A stretch of 64,000 nt of DNA from JACQFK01 sp964619955 (lineage in GTDB: Bacteria; Planctomycetota; MHYJ01; JACPRB01): contig CAZUJF010000008.1 in NCBI GenBank assembly GCA_964619955.1, forward strand, positions 124,001 to 188,000, given 5' to 3'. Under the pieces are notes generated by a model. That model worked only from the letters and a program-made list of their open reading frames with translations. It had not been told where the DNA came from and did no database searches. A program made the translations under genes and the position numbers. Each line of letters begins with the position of its first letter. Position 1 is the stretch's first letter. Shown here piece after piece: positions 24,912 through 35,644 of this stretch.

Positions 24912-26354
24912 GTGTCTGATCCCCAACGGCGTCGCCGGGCGGTTGCGGGCATCCTCGTCGGACTCCTCCTCTCGGCCCTGGATTCGACCGTCGTCAGCAC
25001 CGCCCTGCCGGCCATCCTCGAGGAACTCGACGGCTTCACCCTCTACTTCCTCCCCAACGCCGCCTTCATGCTCTGCCAGACCGTGGCCATGCCCGTCTGG
25101 GGACGGCTCTCCGACCTCCACGGCCGCGGCCGCTTCCACCTCGCCGCCCTGATCATCCTCGTCGCCGGCTCCATCTGCTGCGCCCTCAGCCACGGCATGT
25201 CCGGACTCGTCGCCTCCCGCGCCCTCCAGGGTCTCGGCGCCGGCGGCGTCATGTCCCTCTCCTTCACCATGATCGCCGACCTCTACGACCTCGAGGAACG
25301 CGCCCGCATGCAGGGCGCCATCTCCAGCGTCTGGGGCGTCGCCGCCCTCGTCGGCCCGGGCCTCGGCGGCTACCTGACCCGGGCCTTCGGCTGGCCCTCC
25401 ATCTTCTGGATCAACGTCCCGCTCGGCCTCCTCTGCGCCGCCCTCCTCCAGCCCGCCTGGGTCGACTGCGCCCCCAAGGGACGGGGACGCACCGACTGGA
25501 CGGGCGCCCTCCTCCTCGCCTGCGCCTCCGCCGCCCTGCTCGGCGCCTTCGGCGTCGCCGGCCGCGAAGGGTGGACCGACCCCGGCGTGCTCTGGTCCTT
25601 CGGCGCCGCCGCCGTCCTCCTCGTCCTCCTGGTCGTCGTGGAACGCCGGCGCCCCGACCCCTTCCTCTCCTACGACCTCTACCGCGACCGGCTCTTCTGG
25701 ACCGGCGCCGCCACCGGCGTCTGCGCCATGATCTGCATGTTCGGCGCCATCCTCCACATCCCCCTTCTGGTCGTCGGCGAAATGGGCGGCTCGCTGGAGA
25801 AGGGCGGTCTCATGCTGACCTGCATGATGGCGCCCTGGATGGTCTGCTCCGGCATGACCCGGCGGCTCCTCGCCCGCTACTCCGTCCGCCGCCTCGCGGC
25901 CGCCGGCATGCTCGCCGCCCTCGCCGCCTACGCCCTGCTCGCGACCGTGAGCCTCCACAGCCTCGCGCCCGTGATCGTCGCCATGCTCCTGCTCGGCCTC
26001 GGCCTCGGCCTCACCGTCGCGCCGCTCCTCATCGTCGTCCAGAACTCCGTCCCCAAGGACCGCCTCGGCGCCGCCACCTCGCTCACCCAGTTCTCCCGCT
26101 CCATGGGCGCCGGCCTCGGCCTCGCCGTCATGGGCACCCTCTTCCTCGCCCCCTTCGGCGGGAAGGAACCCCAGGGCATCCTCCAGTTCCGCACCCGGCT
26201 GGACCCCGCCCAGCTCGCCGTCCTCATCCGCCCCCTCGCCGAGGGCCTCCGCCACGTCTTCGCGGCCGGCGCCGTCGCCGCCACGCTCGGCCTCTGCCTC
26301 TCCTTCATCATCCCGGCGGGCAAGGCCGCCGATTTGCGCCGGACGGAGGCCTGA
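24912..26354 (+). CDS. MFS exporter, DHA2/EmrB-type (14 helices)
   Basis: The 480-residue membrane protein has the hallmarks of the drug:proton antiporter-2 group. Motif D1-like ALDSTVVSTALPAI follows the first helix; motif A is WGRLSDLHGRGR; motif C-like GPGLGGYLTRAFGW is in helix 5. About 14 hydrophobic segments can be counted. It should export small molecules across the inner membrane using the proton gradient. The start is unsure: GTG at 24912 gives a normal N-terminus, and GTG at 24888 would add eight residues but sits too close to its purine run. It is followed after one base by the DUF255 gene. Confidence 0.88.
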   Translation: MSDPQRRRRAVAGILVGLLLSALDSTVVSTALPAILEELDGFTLYFLPNAAFMLCQTVAMPVWGRLSDLHGRGRFHLAALIILVAGSICCALSHGMSGLVASRALQGLGAGGVMSLSFTMIADLYDLEERARMQGAISSVWGVAALVGPGLGGYLTRAFGWPSIFWINVPLGLLCAALLQPAWVDCAPKGRGRTDWTGALLLACASAALLGAFGVAGREGWTDPGVLWSFGAAAVLLVLLVVVERRRPDPFLSYDLYRDRLFWTGAATGVCAMICMFGAILHIPLLVVGEMGGSLEKGGLMLTCMMAPWMVCSGMTRRLLARYSVRRLAAAGMLAALAAYALLATVSLHSLAPVIVAMLLLGLGLGLTVAPLLIVVQNSVPKDRLGAATSLTQFSRSMGAGLGLAVMGTLFLAPFGGKEPQGILQFRTRLDPAQLAVLIRPLAEGLRHVFAAGAVAATLGLCLSFIIPAGKAADLRRTEA

Positions 26355-26355
26355 C

Positions 26356-28413
<2,058 letters not shown>

Positions 28414-28431
28414 CCGGGGTAGACTAGGAGG

Positions 28432-29154
28432 ATGGGAAACGACCCCGAACCGCTTCAATTCGACCGGGCCGAGCCGGCTCAGCCGGCCGCGGCCGGGACG
28501 GGGGGCGGACCCGCCTGCGAATTCTGCCAGGCCCCGCTGACGGAGTCCTACTTCACGGCAGGGGGCCGCAAGACCTGCGGGACCTGCCGCACGGGACTGG
28601 AGCAGGCGCTCGCCGCGGGGAAGGGTGCGGGCAGCGTGCTCGTGGCGCTCCTCCTCGGGGGCCTTGCCGCGCTGGTCGGCGGAGGCCTCTGGTACGGCAT
28701 CCGCGAACTCACGGGATACGACATCGGGCTCATCGCCATCGCCGTCGGCTACGGCGTGGGCATGGCGGTCCGCAAGGGCAGCGGCGGCTGGGGCGGCCGG
28801 CGTTTCCAGCTCCTGGCCGTCGGCCTCACCTATCTGGGCATCGTGTTCAGCATGGTCCCGCCGCTGGTGGGAGCGGTGCTCAAGAATCCGCCCCCGGCGG
28901 CGGTGGAGTCCGCCCCGGGCGAAGCGGCGCCGCCGGCCGCCAGGGATCCGGATGCTCCGGGCCTGCTGTACTCGCTGGCGGTGCTTTCGGGGCTGCTCCT
29001 GGCGGTCCCGGTCATGGTCGGAAGCAATTCTCCGATGATGATCCTCATCATGGGCTTCGGGCTCTGGGAGGCCTGGAAGCTCAACCGGCGCACGGAACTC
29101 GAGCTGGCCGGCCCCTTCCGCGTGGGCGCTCCGGGGGCCACCGGTGGCCCCTGA
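28432..29154 (+). CDS. Membrane protein with N-terminal zinc ribbon
   Basis: The 240-residue protein has a CEFC...CGTC zinc-ribbon-like pair at about residues 29-47, then four hydrophobic segments: about 63-85 (VLVALLLGGLAALVGGG), 95-110, 122-145 and 180-205. A proline/alanine-rich loop lies between the third and fourth. AGGAGG precedes the ATG directly, overlapping a TAGACT box. The last bases overlap the site-2 protease gene, which also starts with a zinc ribbon, so the two probably act together. No known family recognised. Confidence 0.7.
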   Translation: MGNDPEPLQFDRAEPAQPAAAGTGGGPACEFCQAPLTESYFTAGGRKTCGTCRTGLEQALAAGKGAGSVLVALLLGGLAALVGGGLWYGIRELTGYDIGLIAIAVGYGVGMAVRKGSGGWGGRRFQLLAVGLTYLGIVFSMVPPLVGAVLKNPPPAAVESAPGEAAPPAARDPDAPGLLYSLAVLSGLLLAVPVMVGSNSPMMILIMGFGLWEAWKLNRRTELELAGPFRVGAPGATGGP

Positions 29155-30136
29155 GGGCATCCTCACCTGCAGGGACTGCGGCACCGAACTCGCGCCGGGC
29201 CTGCTCGCCTGTCCTTCCTGCCATCGTCTCCTGCACGCGGACGCGCTCAAAGCGCACGCCGCCGAGGCGGAGCGCGCCGAAGCCTCGGGGGACCTGACGG
29301 CGGCCCTGACCGCCTGGCGGCAGGCGCTGCCGTTGCTGCCCCCCGGCACCCGGCAGCAGGAGGGCGTGCTGCTGCGCATCCAGGGCCTGAGCGGGAAGGT
29401 GGAACAGGCCCCGGTCCGCTCCGGCCTGCTCAAGGGCGTCACGGGAGTGGGCGCCCTGGGCGTCCTCGGCCTGCTCCTGGGCAAGGGGAAATTCCTGCTG
29501 CTGGGGCTCACGAAGCTGAGCACGCTCTTCACGATGCTGCTCTCGATGGGCGTCTACTGGGCGGCCTGGGGCTGGACGTTCGCCGTGGGACTGGTGCTCT
29601 CGATCTACATCCATGAGATGGGTCATGTGGCGATGCTCCGCCGCTACGGCATCCCCGCATCCGCGCCGATGTTCATCCCGGGCCTGGGCGCGGTCATCCG
29701 AAGTTCCCAGTATCCCGCCACGCCGCGCGAAGATTCCCGGGTGGGACTGGCCGGCCCGCTGTGGGGTCTGGGCGCCGCCGTCCTGGCCTGGGCGGTGTTC
29801 GCGGCGGGAGGCGGGGCCTATTGGGGGGCGCTTGCGAAGGTCGGCGCCTGGATCAACCTCTTCAACCTGCTGCCGCTCTGGCAGCTCGACGGGGGGCGCG
29901 GCTTCCGCTCGCTCACGCGGGGCCAGCGCCTCCTGGTCTGCGCCGCCCTGGGGGCGGCCTGGGTGCTCACGAAAGAGGGCCTGCTGGTCCTGATCCTGCT
30001 GGCGGCGATCGTCCGGGTCTTCGAGAAGGAGATTCCGCGGGAGGGGGACCCGCCCGGCCTGCTGCAGTACCTGCTGCTGCTCGGCAGTCTTTCGGCGCTC
30101 AGCACCCTGCAGGTGCCCGTGCCGGGCGGGGGTTAG
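29144..30136 (+). CDS. Site-2 protease family (M50) membrane protein with zinc ribbon
   Basis: The 330-residue protein begins with a CxxC...CxxC zinc ribbon (C9, C12, C23, C26) and a helical segment that looks like a single TPR hairpin (ERAEASGDLTAALTAWRQAL). The membrane protease core follows, with HEMGH (157-161) and NLLPLWQLDGG (241-251), the two metal-binding motifs of M50 proteases. Intramembrane cleavage of a regulator or a cleaved signal remnant is the expected role; no substrate is evident. The GTG start lies inside the upstream gene (11-base overlap), indicating translational coupling. Confidence 0.85.
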   Translation: MAPEGILTCRDCGTELAPGLLACPSCHRLLHADALKAHAAEAERAEASGDLTAALTAWRQALPLLPPGTRQQEGVLLRIQGLSGKVEQAPVRSGLLKGVTGVGALGVLGLLLGKGKFLLLGLTKLSTLFTMLLSMGVYWAAWGWTFAVGLVLSIYIHEMGHVAMLRRYGIPASAPMFIPGLGAVIRSSQYPATPREDSRVGLAGPLWGLGAAVLAWAVFAAGGGAYWGALAKVGAWINLFNLLPLWQLDGGRGFRSLTRGQRLLVCAALGAAWVLTKEGLLVLILLAAIVRVFEKEIPREGDPPGLLQYLLLLGSLSALSTLQVPVPGGG

Positions 30137-31242
30137 GGCTTCAACTCGAAGCCGGACAGGGGCCGCGCCACGCCGTTGATGAGGAGCTCGATCCGGTGCG
30201 GGCCCGGATAGGACTTCCGGGTGCTCATCGGCTTGAAGGAGATCCGCCCCGCCAGCCCGCTCCGCCCGCGGGGGCCCAGGACGAGTTGCCTGAGCTTGAA
30301 CACCTTGGGCCGCGTCGCGCCGTTCGCCTTGACGAAGTGGACCGCGTAATCGACCCGCAATTGCTGCTTCCGATCCGAGCGGCTTTCGAGCGTGAACGAG
30401 AAGCGCAGCGTGTCGCCCCGGCGAACGCTCTTCGGGATCTTCAGGGACGACAGCGACACCTTCGGGGGCTCCCCGCAGCCCAGCGTCGCCAGCGCGCCCC
30501 GATGCCCCTGCTTCAGCAGCGACCTCAGGGCATGTTTCACGATCCAGGCGCGTCCGGGCGGCGCCCCTTGGGACCAGCGTGCGCAGACCTCGGCCGCCAG
30601 GTCCGGATGGTCCTTCCCGATGTCGTTGAGGTTGTTGGCGACGGAGCGGCGGACGTAAAGTTCGGGGTCATCCTTCAGGCGTTCGAGCAGCGCGAGGACG
30701 GGAGCCGGGTCTTTCTGGAACGCTTTCAGCCGGGGGGCCCAGGGGAGCCGCGGCCGGGTGCCCTCGGACGTCAGCCGCCGCACATGGACATCGGGGTCCG
30801 CGGTCCACTGAAGCAGGCGGGCATACGTGGCCTCGGGATATTTCACGAGGAAGCCCCGGATGCTCCACTCGGCGGTGAAGCGCCGGGTCAGTTCGTACTG
30901 GGCCTGCAAGGCGGCTTCGAAGTGGTCCAGGCCGTACTTGCCGGCGAAGAACACGTGGGGCAGGTAGCGGAACGGCTCCATGCCTGCGCCTTCGGTCCCG
31001 GCCTGCGGGGGCCCCAGCGAGCGAAGCAGGATCCGGACGGCTTCGGGGAAGGACTCCGGCAGGTGCCGTTTCAGCGTTTCGGCAAGGTGCCAGCCGCGGG
31101 CGATGAGTTCGAGCTTCTCCAGGCCGTCGAGGCCCTCGCGCACGAAGCGCCGCACGTCCAGCGACGGAAGCGCGTGCGCGAGGTCCCCGGCGATCGAGCG
31201 GACGACCCGCTCGTCGAAGAAGTCCTTCAGCTTCGCCGGCAC
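30133..31242 (-). CDS. AlkC-like DNA glycosylase with C-terminal Ig-like domain
   Basis: The 369-residue protein resembles the AlkC branch of HEAT-repeat DNA glycosylases. It has an N-terminal helical start (AKLKDFFDERVVRSIA), HEAT hairpins through about residue 250 (TADPDVHVRRLTSEGTRPRLPW, shown here only in part as VRRLTSEGTRPRLPW, and LYVRRSVANNLNDIGKDHP) and a beta-rich C-terminal region that fits the Ig-like domain of AlkC. The family removes N-alkylated bases such as 3-methyladenine without base flipping. The start is GTG at 31242, five bases from the stop of the LTxxQ gene upstream. It may therefore be read through from the sigma-factor cluster. Confidence 0.8.
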   Translation of the reverse strand: MPAKLKDFFDERVVRSIAGDLAHALPSLDVRRFVREGLDGLEKLELIARGWHLAETLKRHLPESFPEAVRILLRSLGPPQAGTEGAGMEPFRYLPHVFFAGKYGLDHFEAALQAQYELTRRFTAEWSIRGFLVKYPEATYARLLQWTADPDVHVRRLTSEGTRPRLPWAPRLKAFQKDPAPVLALLERLKDDPELYVRRSVANNLNDIGKDHPDLAAEVCARWSQGAPPGRAWIVKHALRSLLKQGHRGALATLGCGEPPKVSLSSLKIPKSVRRGDTLRFSFTLESRSDRKQQLRVDYAVHFVKANGATRPKVFKLRQLVLGPRGRSGLAGRISFKPMSTRKSYPGPHRIELLINGVARPLSGFELKP

Positions 31243-31246
31243 GGGT

Positions 31247-32122
31247 CTAGCGCAGGATGCCGCGCCGGAGCAGCTCCAGTTCCTGGCGGTTGCTCACGAC
31301 GTCGCTGAGCTCGCGCCGGGCGGCCGAAAGCTCCTTCTCGAGATCGTGGATGCCCTTGAGCAGCTGGCTGATGCGGTCGCCGACCGCCTCGTCCGAGAGC
31401 TCCGCGTTCTTCGCGGTCTCGTCCACCTTGAGGCGGGCCTCGCGCTGGGCGGCCTCGACCTTGTCCATGGCCGCGACGACCTTCGCCACGAGGCTCTTGA
31501 TCGCGTCGGCCTCCTTGGCGTCGGCGACCTTGAGGTTCTCCATCGCGCGGGCGACGCGGTCCTCGGCGGAGGGGCCCCGGCGTCCGGTCGCGGCGGGCTC
31601 GCGCGAGGCGACGGCCTTGAGGGCCTCGTCCAGCTTGGGCTTCTGCTCGTCCGTGAGCGTGGCGCGGATCTTCTGGGTGACCTCCTCGCGGCTCTTCGCC
31701 TCGAAGGCGGCCCATTCCTCGCCGGGGTTCCCGCCGCGGCCGCGGTTCTGGAAGAAGGTCCGGATCTGCTGCCGGGCGGCGTCGCGGATCTCGTTGATCT
31801 TGGCGACCTGCTCGTCGTTCAGGCCGAGCTGGGTCTTGAGTTCGTCCGTGGAGGGCAGCCAGGAGCCGCCCCCGCGCGTGTTGCCCTGGGTTCCGCCGCG
31901 GTTGCCGCGGCCGCCGCCTTCGTCGAGTTTCTTCTTCTGCTCGTCCGTCAGGGCCGCTCGGAGCTCCTCGTTGGACTTCTTGAGCAGGTCCCGGACCTTG
32001 CCGGTCTGCTCGTCGCTGAGGCCGAGCTGCTCCTTGTAGCGCTGGACCTGGCGTTCGACGGGGTCCTGGGCGGTCTGATTCTGGGCGGCGCAGAGCAGCG
32101 CGAGCGACATCAGCAGGTTCAT
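31247..32122 (-). CDS. Secreted LTxxQ/Spy-like helical protein
   Basis: The 291-residue protein has a short signal (LLMSLALLCAAQ) and three helical modules. Two carry Spy/CpxP-type LTxxQ-like motifs: LGLSDEQTGKVRDLL followed by LTDEQKKKL, and LGLNDEQVAKINEIR followed by LTDEQKPKL. A Gly/Arg/Asn-rich linker separates them, and the C-terminal part is a predicted coiled coil (KGIHDLEKELSAARREL). Proteins of this class act in the periplasm as chaperones or metal-stress sensors. It is the last gene of the sigma/anti-sigma cluster, 19 bases after the smaller LTxxQ gene. Confidence 0.7.
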   Translation of the reverse strand: MNLLMSLALLCAAQNQTAQDPVERQVQRYKEQLGLSDEQTGKVRDLLKKSNEELRAALTDEQKKKLDEGGGRGNRGGTQGNTRGGGSWLPSTDELKTQLGLNDEQVAKINEIRDAARQQIRTFFQNRGRGGNPGEEWAAFEAKSREEVTQKIRATLTDEQKPKLDEALKAVASREPAATGRRGPSAEDRVARAMENLKVADAKEADAIKSLVAKVVAAMDKVEAAQREARLKVDETAKNAELSDEAVGDRISQLLKGIHDLEKELSAARRELSDVVSNRQELELLRRGILR

Positions 32123-32141
32123 GGGATTCTCCTGTTCAAGG

Positions 32142-32762
32142 TCAACGTTCGAGTTCGGTCAGATCCAGGTAGCGGGCGTACTGGTCGGGTTTGAGCAGTT
32201 TCTGGACGGCGAGGTTCTGCTCCTCGCGCTGCTGGCGCCAGGAGGCCTTCATCGCCTCGTGGTCGCCGCCGGACTTGAAGCCGTCGCGCCGCTTCCTGCG
32301 TCCCTCGGCGAGCAGTTTCCGGAGCGCGTCGGACTGTTCCGGCGTCAGCTGCAGGATGCGCTGGTAGGCGGCGAGCGACTTCTGCAGCTCCTGTTCGGAG
32401 CGCTTCTGGCGTTCGTCGGCGAGCAGGCCGTCGAGCTTCCTGGACTGCTCCGCGCTGAGGATCGCGGTGACGCGCTCGCGGCCGCGTTCGTGGGCGGCGC
32501 GGAGGGCGCGGGAGAGGGCCTGGGTCTCCTCCTGGACTTCGCCCAGGATGGCGTCGAGTTCGCGGTCCTGTTCGCCGCTGAGTTCCAGCTCGTGGGCGAA
32601 GCGGGTGACCGAAATCTCGCGCGAAGAGCGGCCCTGCCAGGGGGCGGGGCTTGCGGGGGTCGCCGCCGGGGGCGCCGGGGCGATGCGGGGGTGCAGGGCG
32701 ACGCCGAGGCAGGTGCCTCCGGCGAAGAGGGCGGCGGAGAAGATGAGGATCCAGAGTTTCAT
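32142..32762 (-). CDS. Membrane-anchored LTxxQ/CnrX-like periplasmic protein
   Basis: The 206-residue protein has an N-terminal hydrophobic anchor (LWILIFSAALFAGG), an Ala/Pro linker and a long helical domain. The domain shows LELSGEQDRELDAIL, ILSAEQSRKLDGLL and LQLTPEQSDALRKLL, three LTxxQ-type turns. This architecture matches CnrX/ZraP-like metal or envelope-stress sensors that sit beside an ECF sigma factor. The ATG overlaps the stop of the anti-sigma gene (ATGA). A role as periplasmic sensor for that anti-sigma factor is inferred from the gene order. Confidence 0.72.
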   Translation of the reverse strand: MKLWILIFSAALFAGGTCLGVALHPRIAPAPPAATPASPAPWQGRSSREISVTRFAHELELSGEQDRELDAILGEVQEETQALSRALRAAHERGRERVTAILSAEQSRKLDGLLADERQKRSEQELQKSLAAYQRILQLTPEQSDALRKLLAEGRRKRRDGFKSGGDHEAMKASWRQQREEQNLAVQKLLKPDQYARYLDLTELER

Positions 32763-33142
32763 CGGGGATTCCCCCCGAGTTCCTGGAGGAAGAGCGTGGC
32801 CAGGAGTTCGCGGTCGGAGACCGGGGCCGACGGGGCCGGATCCAGGAGCGAGACGATCGGATAGTCCGGGCGGGGAGGCTGGAGCGAGAGCGCGGCCCAG
32901 CCCGCCAGGGGGAGGAGGAGCAGCGAGGCGGCGATGGCGAGGCGGCGCCAGGGGGCGCTCGGCAGCGGGACGCGGAAGCCCGGCCGGGGCGCCCATTCGG
33001 TGCGGGCGGCGGCGAAGGCGGCGTTCATCTCGCCCAGGTCCTCCGCCAGGAGGCGGCAGGCGTCGCAGGCGGAGACGTGGATGTCGAGATCGGGCCCCAT
33101 TTCGCCCGCGTACAGCGCGCGGGCCGCGTCATCACAGTGCAT
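32759..33142 (-). CDS. Anti-sigma factor with zf-HC2-type zinc site
   Basis: The 127-residue protein has an HxxxCxxC zinc motif (HVSACDAC, about residues 22-29) with an upstream CDD cysteine, typical of zinc-containing anti-sigma domains. One membrane helix follows (LAIAASLLLLPLAGWAAL, about 68-85) and then a short periplasmic tail. It should hold the ECF sigma factor encoded just upstream at the membrane. Its start lies inside the sigma gene (11-base overlap) and its stop overlaps the LTxxQ protein gene, a fully coupled set. Confidence 0.82.
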   Translation of the reverse strand: MHCDDAARALYAGEMGPDLDIHVSACDACRLLAEDLGEMNAAFAAARTEWAPRPGFRVPLPSAPWRRLAIAASLLLLPLAGWAALSLQPPRPDYPIVSLLDPAPSAPVSDRELLATLFLQELGGNPR

Positions 33143-33710
33143 GGTTCCTCTCCTTGGACTTTCTCCAGAGCGTGCGCAGTTCCTGCCGGGCCCGGAAGAG
33201 CCGGGATTCCACCGTTCCGAGGGGGATCTCGAGGGATTCCGAAATCTCGGTGTACGAGAGGCCTTCCAGGTCCCTCAGCACGACGATCGCGCGGAAGTCG
33301 TCCGGAAGCTTCTTCAGCAGCTTCTCGAGGGTGGCGATCGTGGGTCCTTCCTCGGCCTCCGGTTCGGGGACGGGGGCCTCGTGCTCGGCCACCGCGTCGA
33401 GCGCCACGAATCCGCGCTGTTTCCGGGCGCGCAGGGCCTCGTTGACGGCGATGCGGTAGAGCCAGGTGAAGAGGCCGGATTCCCCGCGGAAGCGGGCCAG
33501 GCCGGAAAACGCCTTGAGAAAGACCTCTTGAGCGACGTCCTCGCTCCCGAGGGGATCATTCAAGACCCCCCGGACCACGCGGTAGACGGGCAGCTGGTAG
33601 CGGGACACGAGCTGCCCGAAGGCCTCCCGGTCCCCGCCCTTGGCCAGGCGGATCAGTTCCTGTTCCGTCACCGTCGTTCCGCTGGAGGTTGGATGCGGCT
33701 TCCCGCTCAT
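33132..33710 (-). CDS. ECF sigma factor (RpoE-like, group with zf-HC2 anti-sigma)
   Basis: The 192-residue protein has sigma region 2 (DREAFGQLVSRYQLPVYR, then SEDVAQEVFLKAF and TWLYRIAVNEALR) and region 4 (LPDDFRAIVVLRDLEGLSY, then EISESLEIPLGTVESRLFRA). There is no region 1 or 3. It directs RNA polymerase to a small set of promoters when released from its anti-sigma factor. It heads the minus-strand cluster sigma, anti-sigma, two LTxxQ proteins and possibly the AlkC-like glycosylase. It is divergent from corA; the 135-base gap has palindromes that could serve either gene. Confidence 0.92.
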   Translation of the reverse strand: MSGKPHPTSSGTTVTEQELIRLAKGGDREAFGQLVSRYQLPVYRVVRGVLNDPLGSEDVAQEVFLKAFSGLARFRGESGLFTWLYRIAVNEALRARKQRGFVALDAVAEHEAPVPEPEAEEGPTIATLEKLLKKLPDDFRAIVVLRDLEGLSYTEISESLEIPLGTVESRLFRARQELRTLWRKSKERNHAL

Positions 33711-33742
33711 ATTCCCCGATATCTTCCCGAAAATTCACACTT

Positions 33743-33838
33743 CCAGCCAGTCTGGATGTGTGGCTGCCGCCGGGTTCAAACACGCTTCCAGACACGCTTC
33801 CAGACGGTCTGGTTCTGTGTTCTTGGGGGGGCTATACT
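33743..33838 (+). promoter_or_regulatory. corA promoter region with direct repeat and palindrome
   Basis: TATACT (33833-33838) lies seven bases before the corA ATG, so the corA mRNA is probably leaderless. Upstream, the unit ACACGCTTCCAG occurs twice in tandem (33780-33803) and runs into the perfect dyad CCAGAC-G-GTCTGG (33800-33812), which covers the expected -35 area. A related half-matching site CCAGCCAGTCTGG is at 33743-33755. These look like binding sites for one regulator acting between corA and the divergent sigma gene. Confidence 0.5.
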
Positions 33839-33845
33839 CGCGGGC

Positions 33846-34826
33846 ATGTTGAGGGCCTTGTATTCCGCGAACGGGGAGAAACCCCGCGAAGTGGGGACCG
33901 AGGCGGAGATCGCCCGCCTCCACCACTCGGGGGAGGGCTGCCTCTGGGTGGATCTGGAGGCCCCCACCGACACGGAGCGCGGCCTGCTCGACCGCGTGTT
34001 CAAGTTCCACCGCCTGGCCATCGAAAACTGCATGGCCGCCAGCAACCATCCGAGGATCGACGACTACGGCGACTACCTCTACCTGGTCTTCCACGGCGTG
34101 GTGGCCTCCAAGAGCGGGGTGCTGACCGGGCAGTCCCGGATCTCGCTGGTCGAGGTCGACATCTTCCTGGGCGCCCGCTTTCTCATCACCTATCACGCGG
34201 GGAACCAGTCGTCGGTGGACGCGGTGCGCCGCAAGTGCCTCGAGGTGGAGGGGGCGATGCAGCGGGGGCCGGACCGCATCCTGGCCGAGATCCTCGACCT
34301 GATGGCGGATGAGTTCGTCGGCCTGATGGAGAGGATGGACATCGAGATCGACACCATCGAGGACCGGCTGTTCAAGCATGCCTCGCGCCCGGCGCTGCGG
34401 GAGATCTTCTCGCTGAAGAAGGACGTGCTGTACCTCCGCCGCGTCGTGAACCCCCAACGCGAGGTGCTCAACCGCCTCGCCCGCTCGGACCACAAGGTGG
34501 TGTCCCGGGAGGAGGCGGTCTATTTCCGCGACGTTTACGACCACATCTACCGCGTCTCGGAACTGCTGGAGTCCTTCCGGGACGTGCTGACGGGGGCGAT
34601 GGAGGTCTACCTGACGGTGGTCGCCAACCGCACGAACGACATCATGAAGATCCTCACGGTCTTCTCGATCATCCTGATGTCGGCCTCCTTCGTGGCGGGA
34701 CTCTACGGGATGAACGTGCCGCTGCCGGGGGAGAAATTCGAAGGCGCCTTCTACCTGCTGCTGGGAGGCATGACGGGTCTGGGGCTGGCGCTCTTCTTCT
34801 TCTTCAGGAAGCGGCGCTGGGTGTGA
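33846..34826 (+). CDS. corA: CorA-type magnesium/cobalt channel
   Basis: The 326-residue protein has the large cytosolic funnel domain (CLWVDLEAPTDTERGLL at the start), the long coiled stalk helix (DIEIDTIEDRLF...LREIFSLKKDVLYLRR) and two C-terminal membrane helices. The family signature is YGMNVPLP between them and a basic tail follows. It conducts Mg2+ and often Co2+ or Ni2+ as a pentamer in the inner membrane. The ATG at 33846 is the first after TATACT. It is divergent from the ECF sigma cluster, which hints that this cluster responds to metal or envelope stress. Confidence 0.93.
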   Translation: MLRALYSANGEKPREVGTEAEIARLHHSGEGCLWVDLEAPTDTERGLLDRVFKFHRLAIENCMAASNHPRIDDYGDYLYLVFHGVVASKSGVLTGQSRISLVEVDIFLGARFLITYHAGNQSSVDAVRRKCLEVEGAMQRGPDRILAEILDLMADEFVGLMERMDIEIDTIEDRLFKHASRPALREIFSLKKDVLYLRRVVNPQREVLNRLARSDHKVVSREEAVYFRDVYDHIYRVSELLESFRDVLTGAMEVYLTVVANRTNDIMKILTVFSIILMSASFVAGLYGMNVPLPGEKFEGAFYLLLGGMTGLGLALFFFFRKRRWV

Positions 34827-34828
34827 CG

Positions 34829-35644
34829 ATGCGGCTCGGCTACAACACGAACGGCCTCGCCCACCACCGGCTGGAGGACGCCTGCCGGATGCTGGCGGAT
34901 CTGGGCTACGGCGGCGTCGCGATCACCCCCGACACCTGCCACCTCGACCCCTACCACACGACGGAGTGCGATTGGGAGGCGGTCCGCCGCCTGCTCGAAT
35001 CGCTCAAGCTGTCCTGCGTGATCGAGACGGGCGCGCGCTTCGTGATCGACCCGCGGCGCAAACACGAGCCCAACCTGCTGGCGCGCGAGGCTGCCGACGC
35101 CGAGCGTCGCATGGATTTCTACCGCCGCTGTCTGCGGATGGCGAAGGCCCTGGGGGCGCCGCTGATCTCGATCTGGAGCGGGGCGGGGGAGGCCGGCGAG
35201 GACAGCTGGAAGCGGCTTCTGGAGCGGCTTCCGCGGCTCCTGGACGACGCCGCGCGCGAGGGCGTGCAGGTCTGTTTCGAGCCGGAACCCGGCATGTTCA
35301 TCGACAGCCTGGCCCAGTACCGGGAGCTGCGCCGGCGCCTGGGGCGCGCGGATCTCATGACGACGATCGACGTGGGGCATCTCGTGGTGACGGAGGCGGG
35401 GCCCGCGCACACGCAGCTCGCGGAGTGGGCGCCGTCGCTGCGCAACATCCAGCTCGACGACGCGCGGCGCGGCGTGCACGAGCATCTGGCGCCGGGGCAG
35501 GGGGAGGTCGACTTCGCCGCGGTCTTCCGCGAGCTGCGCCGGATCGGCTACACGGGCCTCGCGGCGCTGGAGCTGTCCCGGGACAGCCACCGCGCCGCGG
35601 CGGTCGCGGCGGACGCGATCCGGGTCCTGAGCCCATGGACCTGA
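34829..35644 (+). CDS. Sugar phosphate isomerase/epimerase-like TIM-barrel protein
   Basis: The 271-residue protein belongs to the AP-endonuclease-2 superfamily of xylose-isomerase-like TIM barrels. Evidence is RLGYNTNGLAHHRLEDAC at the start, GYGGVAITPDTCHLDP, the metal ligand region VCFEPEPGMF, DVGHLVVTEAG, and the C-terminal GYTGLAALELSRDSH. Sugar isomerisation or epimerisation is the usual activity; substrate unknown. The ATG lies two bases after the corA stop (an in-frame GTG at 34823 overlaps it), so it is translated with corA. Its end overlaps the next gene by ten bases. Confidence 0.8.
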   Translation: MRLGYNTNGLAHHRLEDACRMLADLGYGGVAITPDTCHLDPYHTTECDWEAVRRLLESLKLSCVIETGARFVIDPRRKHEPNLLAREAADAERRMDFYRRCLRMAKALGAPLISIWSGAGEAGEDSWKRLLERLPRLLDDAAREGVQVCFEPEPGMFIDSLAQYRELRRRLGRADLMTTIDVGHLVVTEAGPAHTQLAEWAPSLRNIQLDDARRGVHEHLAPGQGEVDFAAVFRELRRIGYTGLAALELSRDSHRAAAVAADAIRVLSPWT

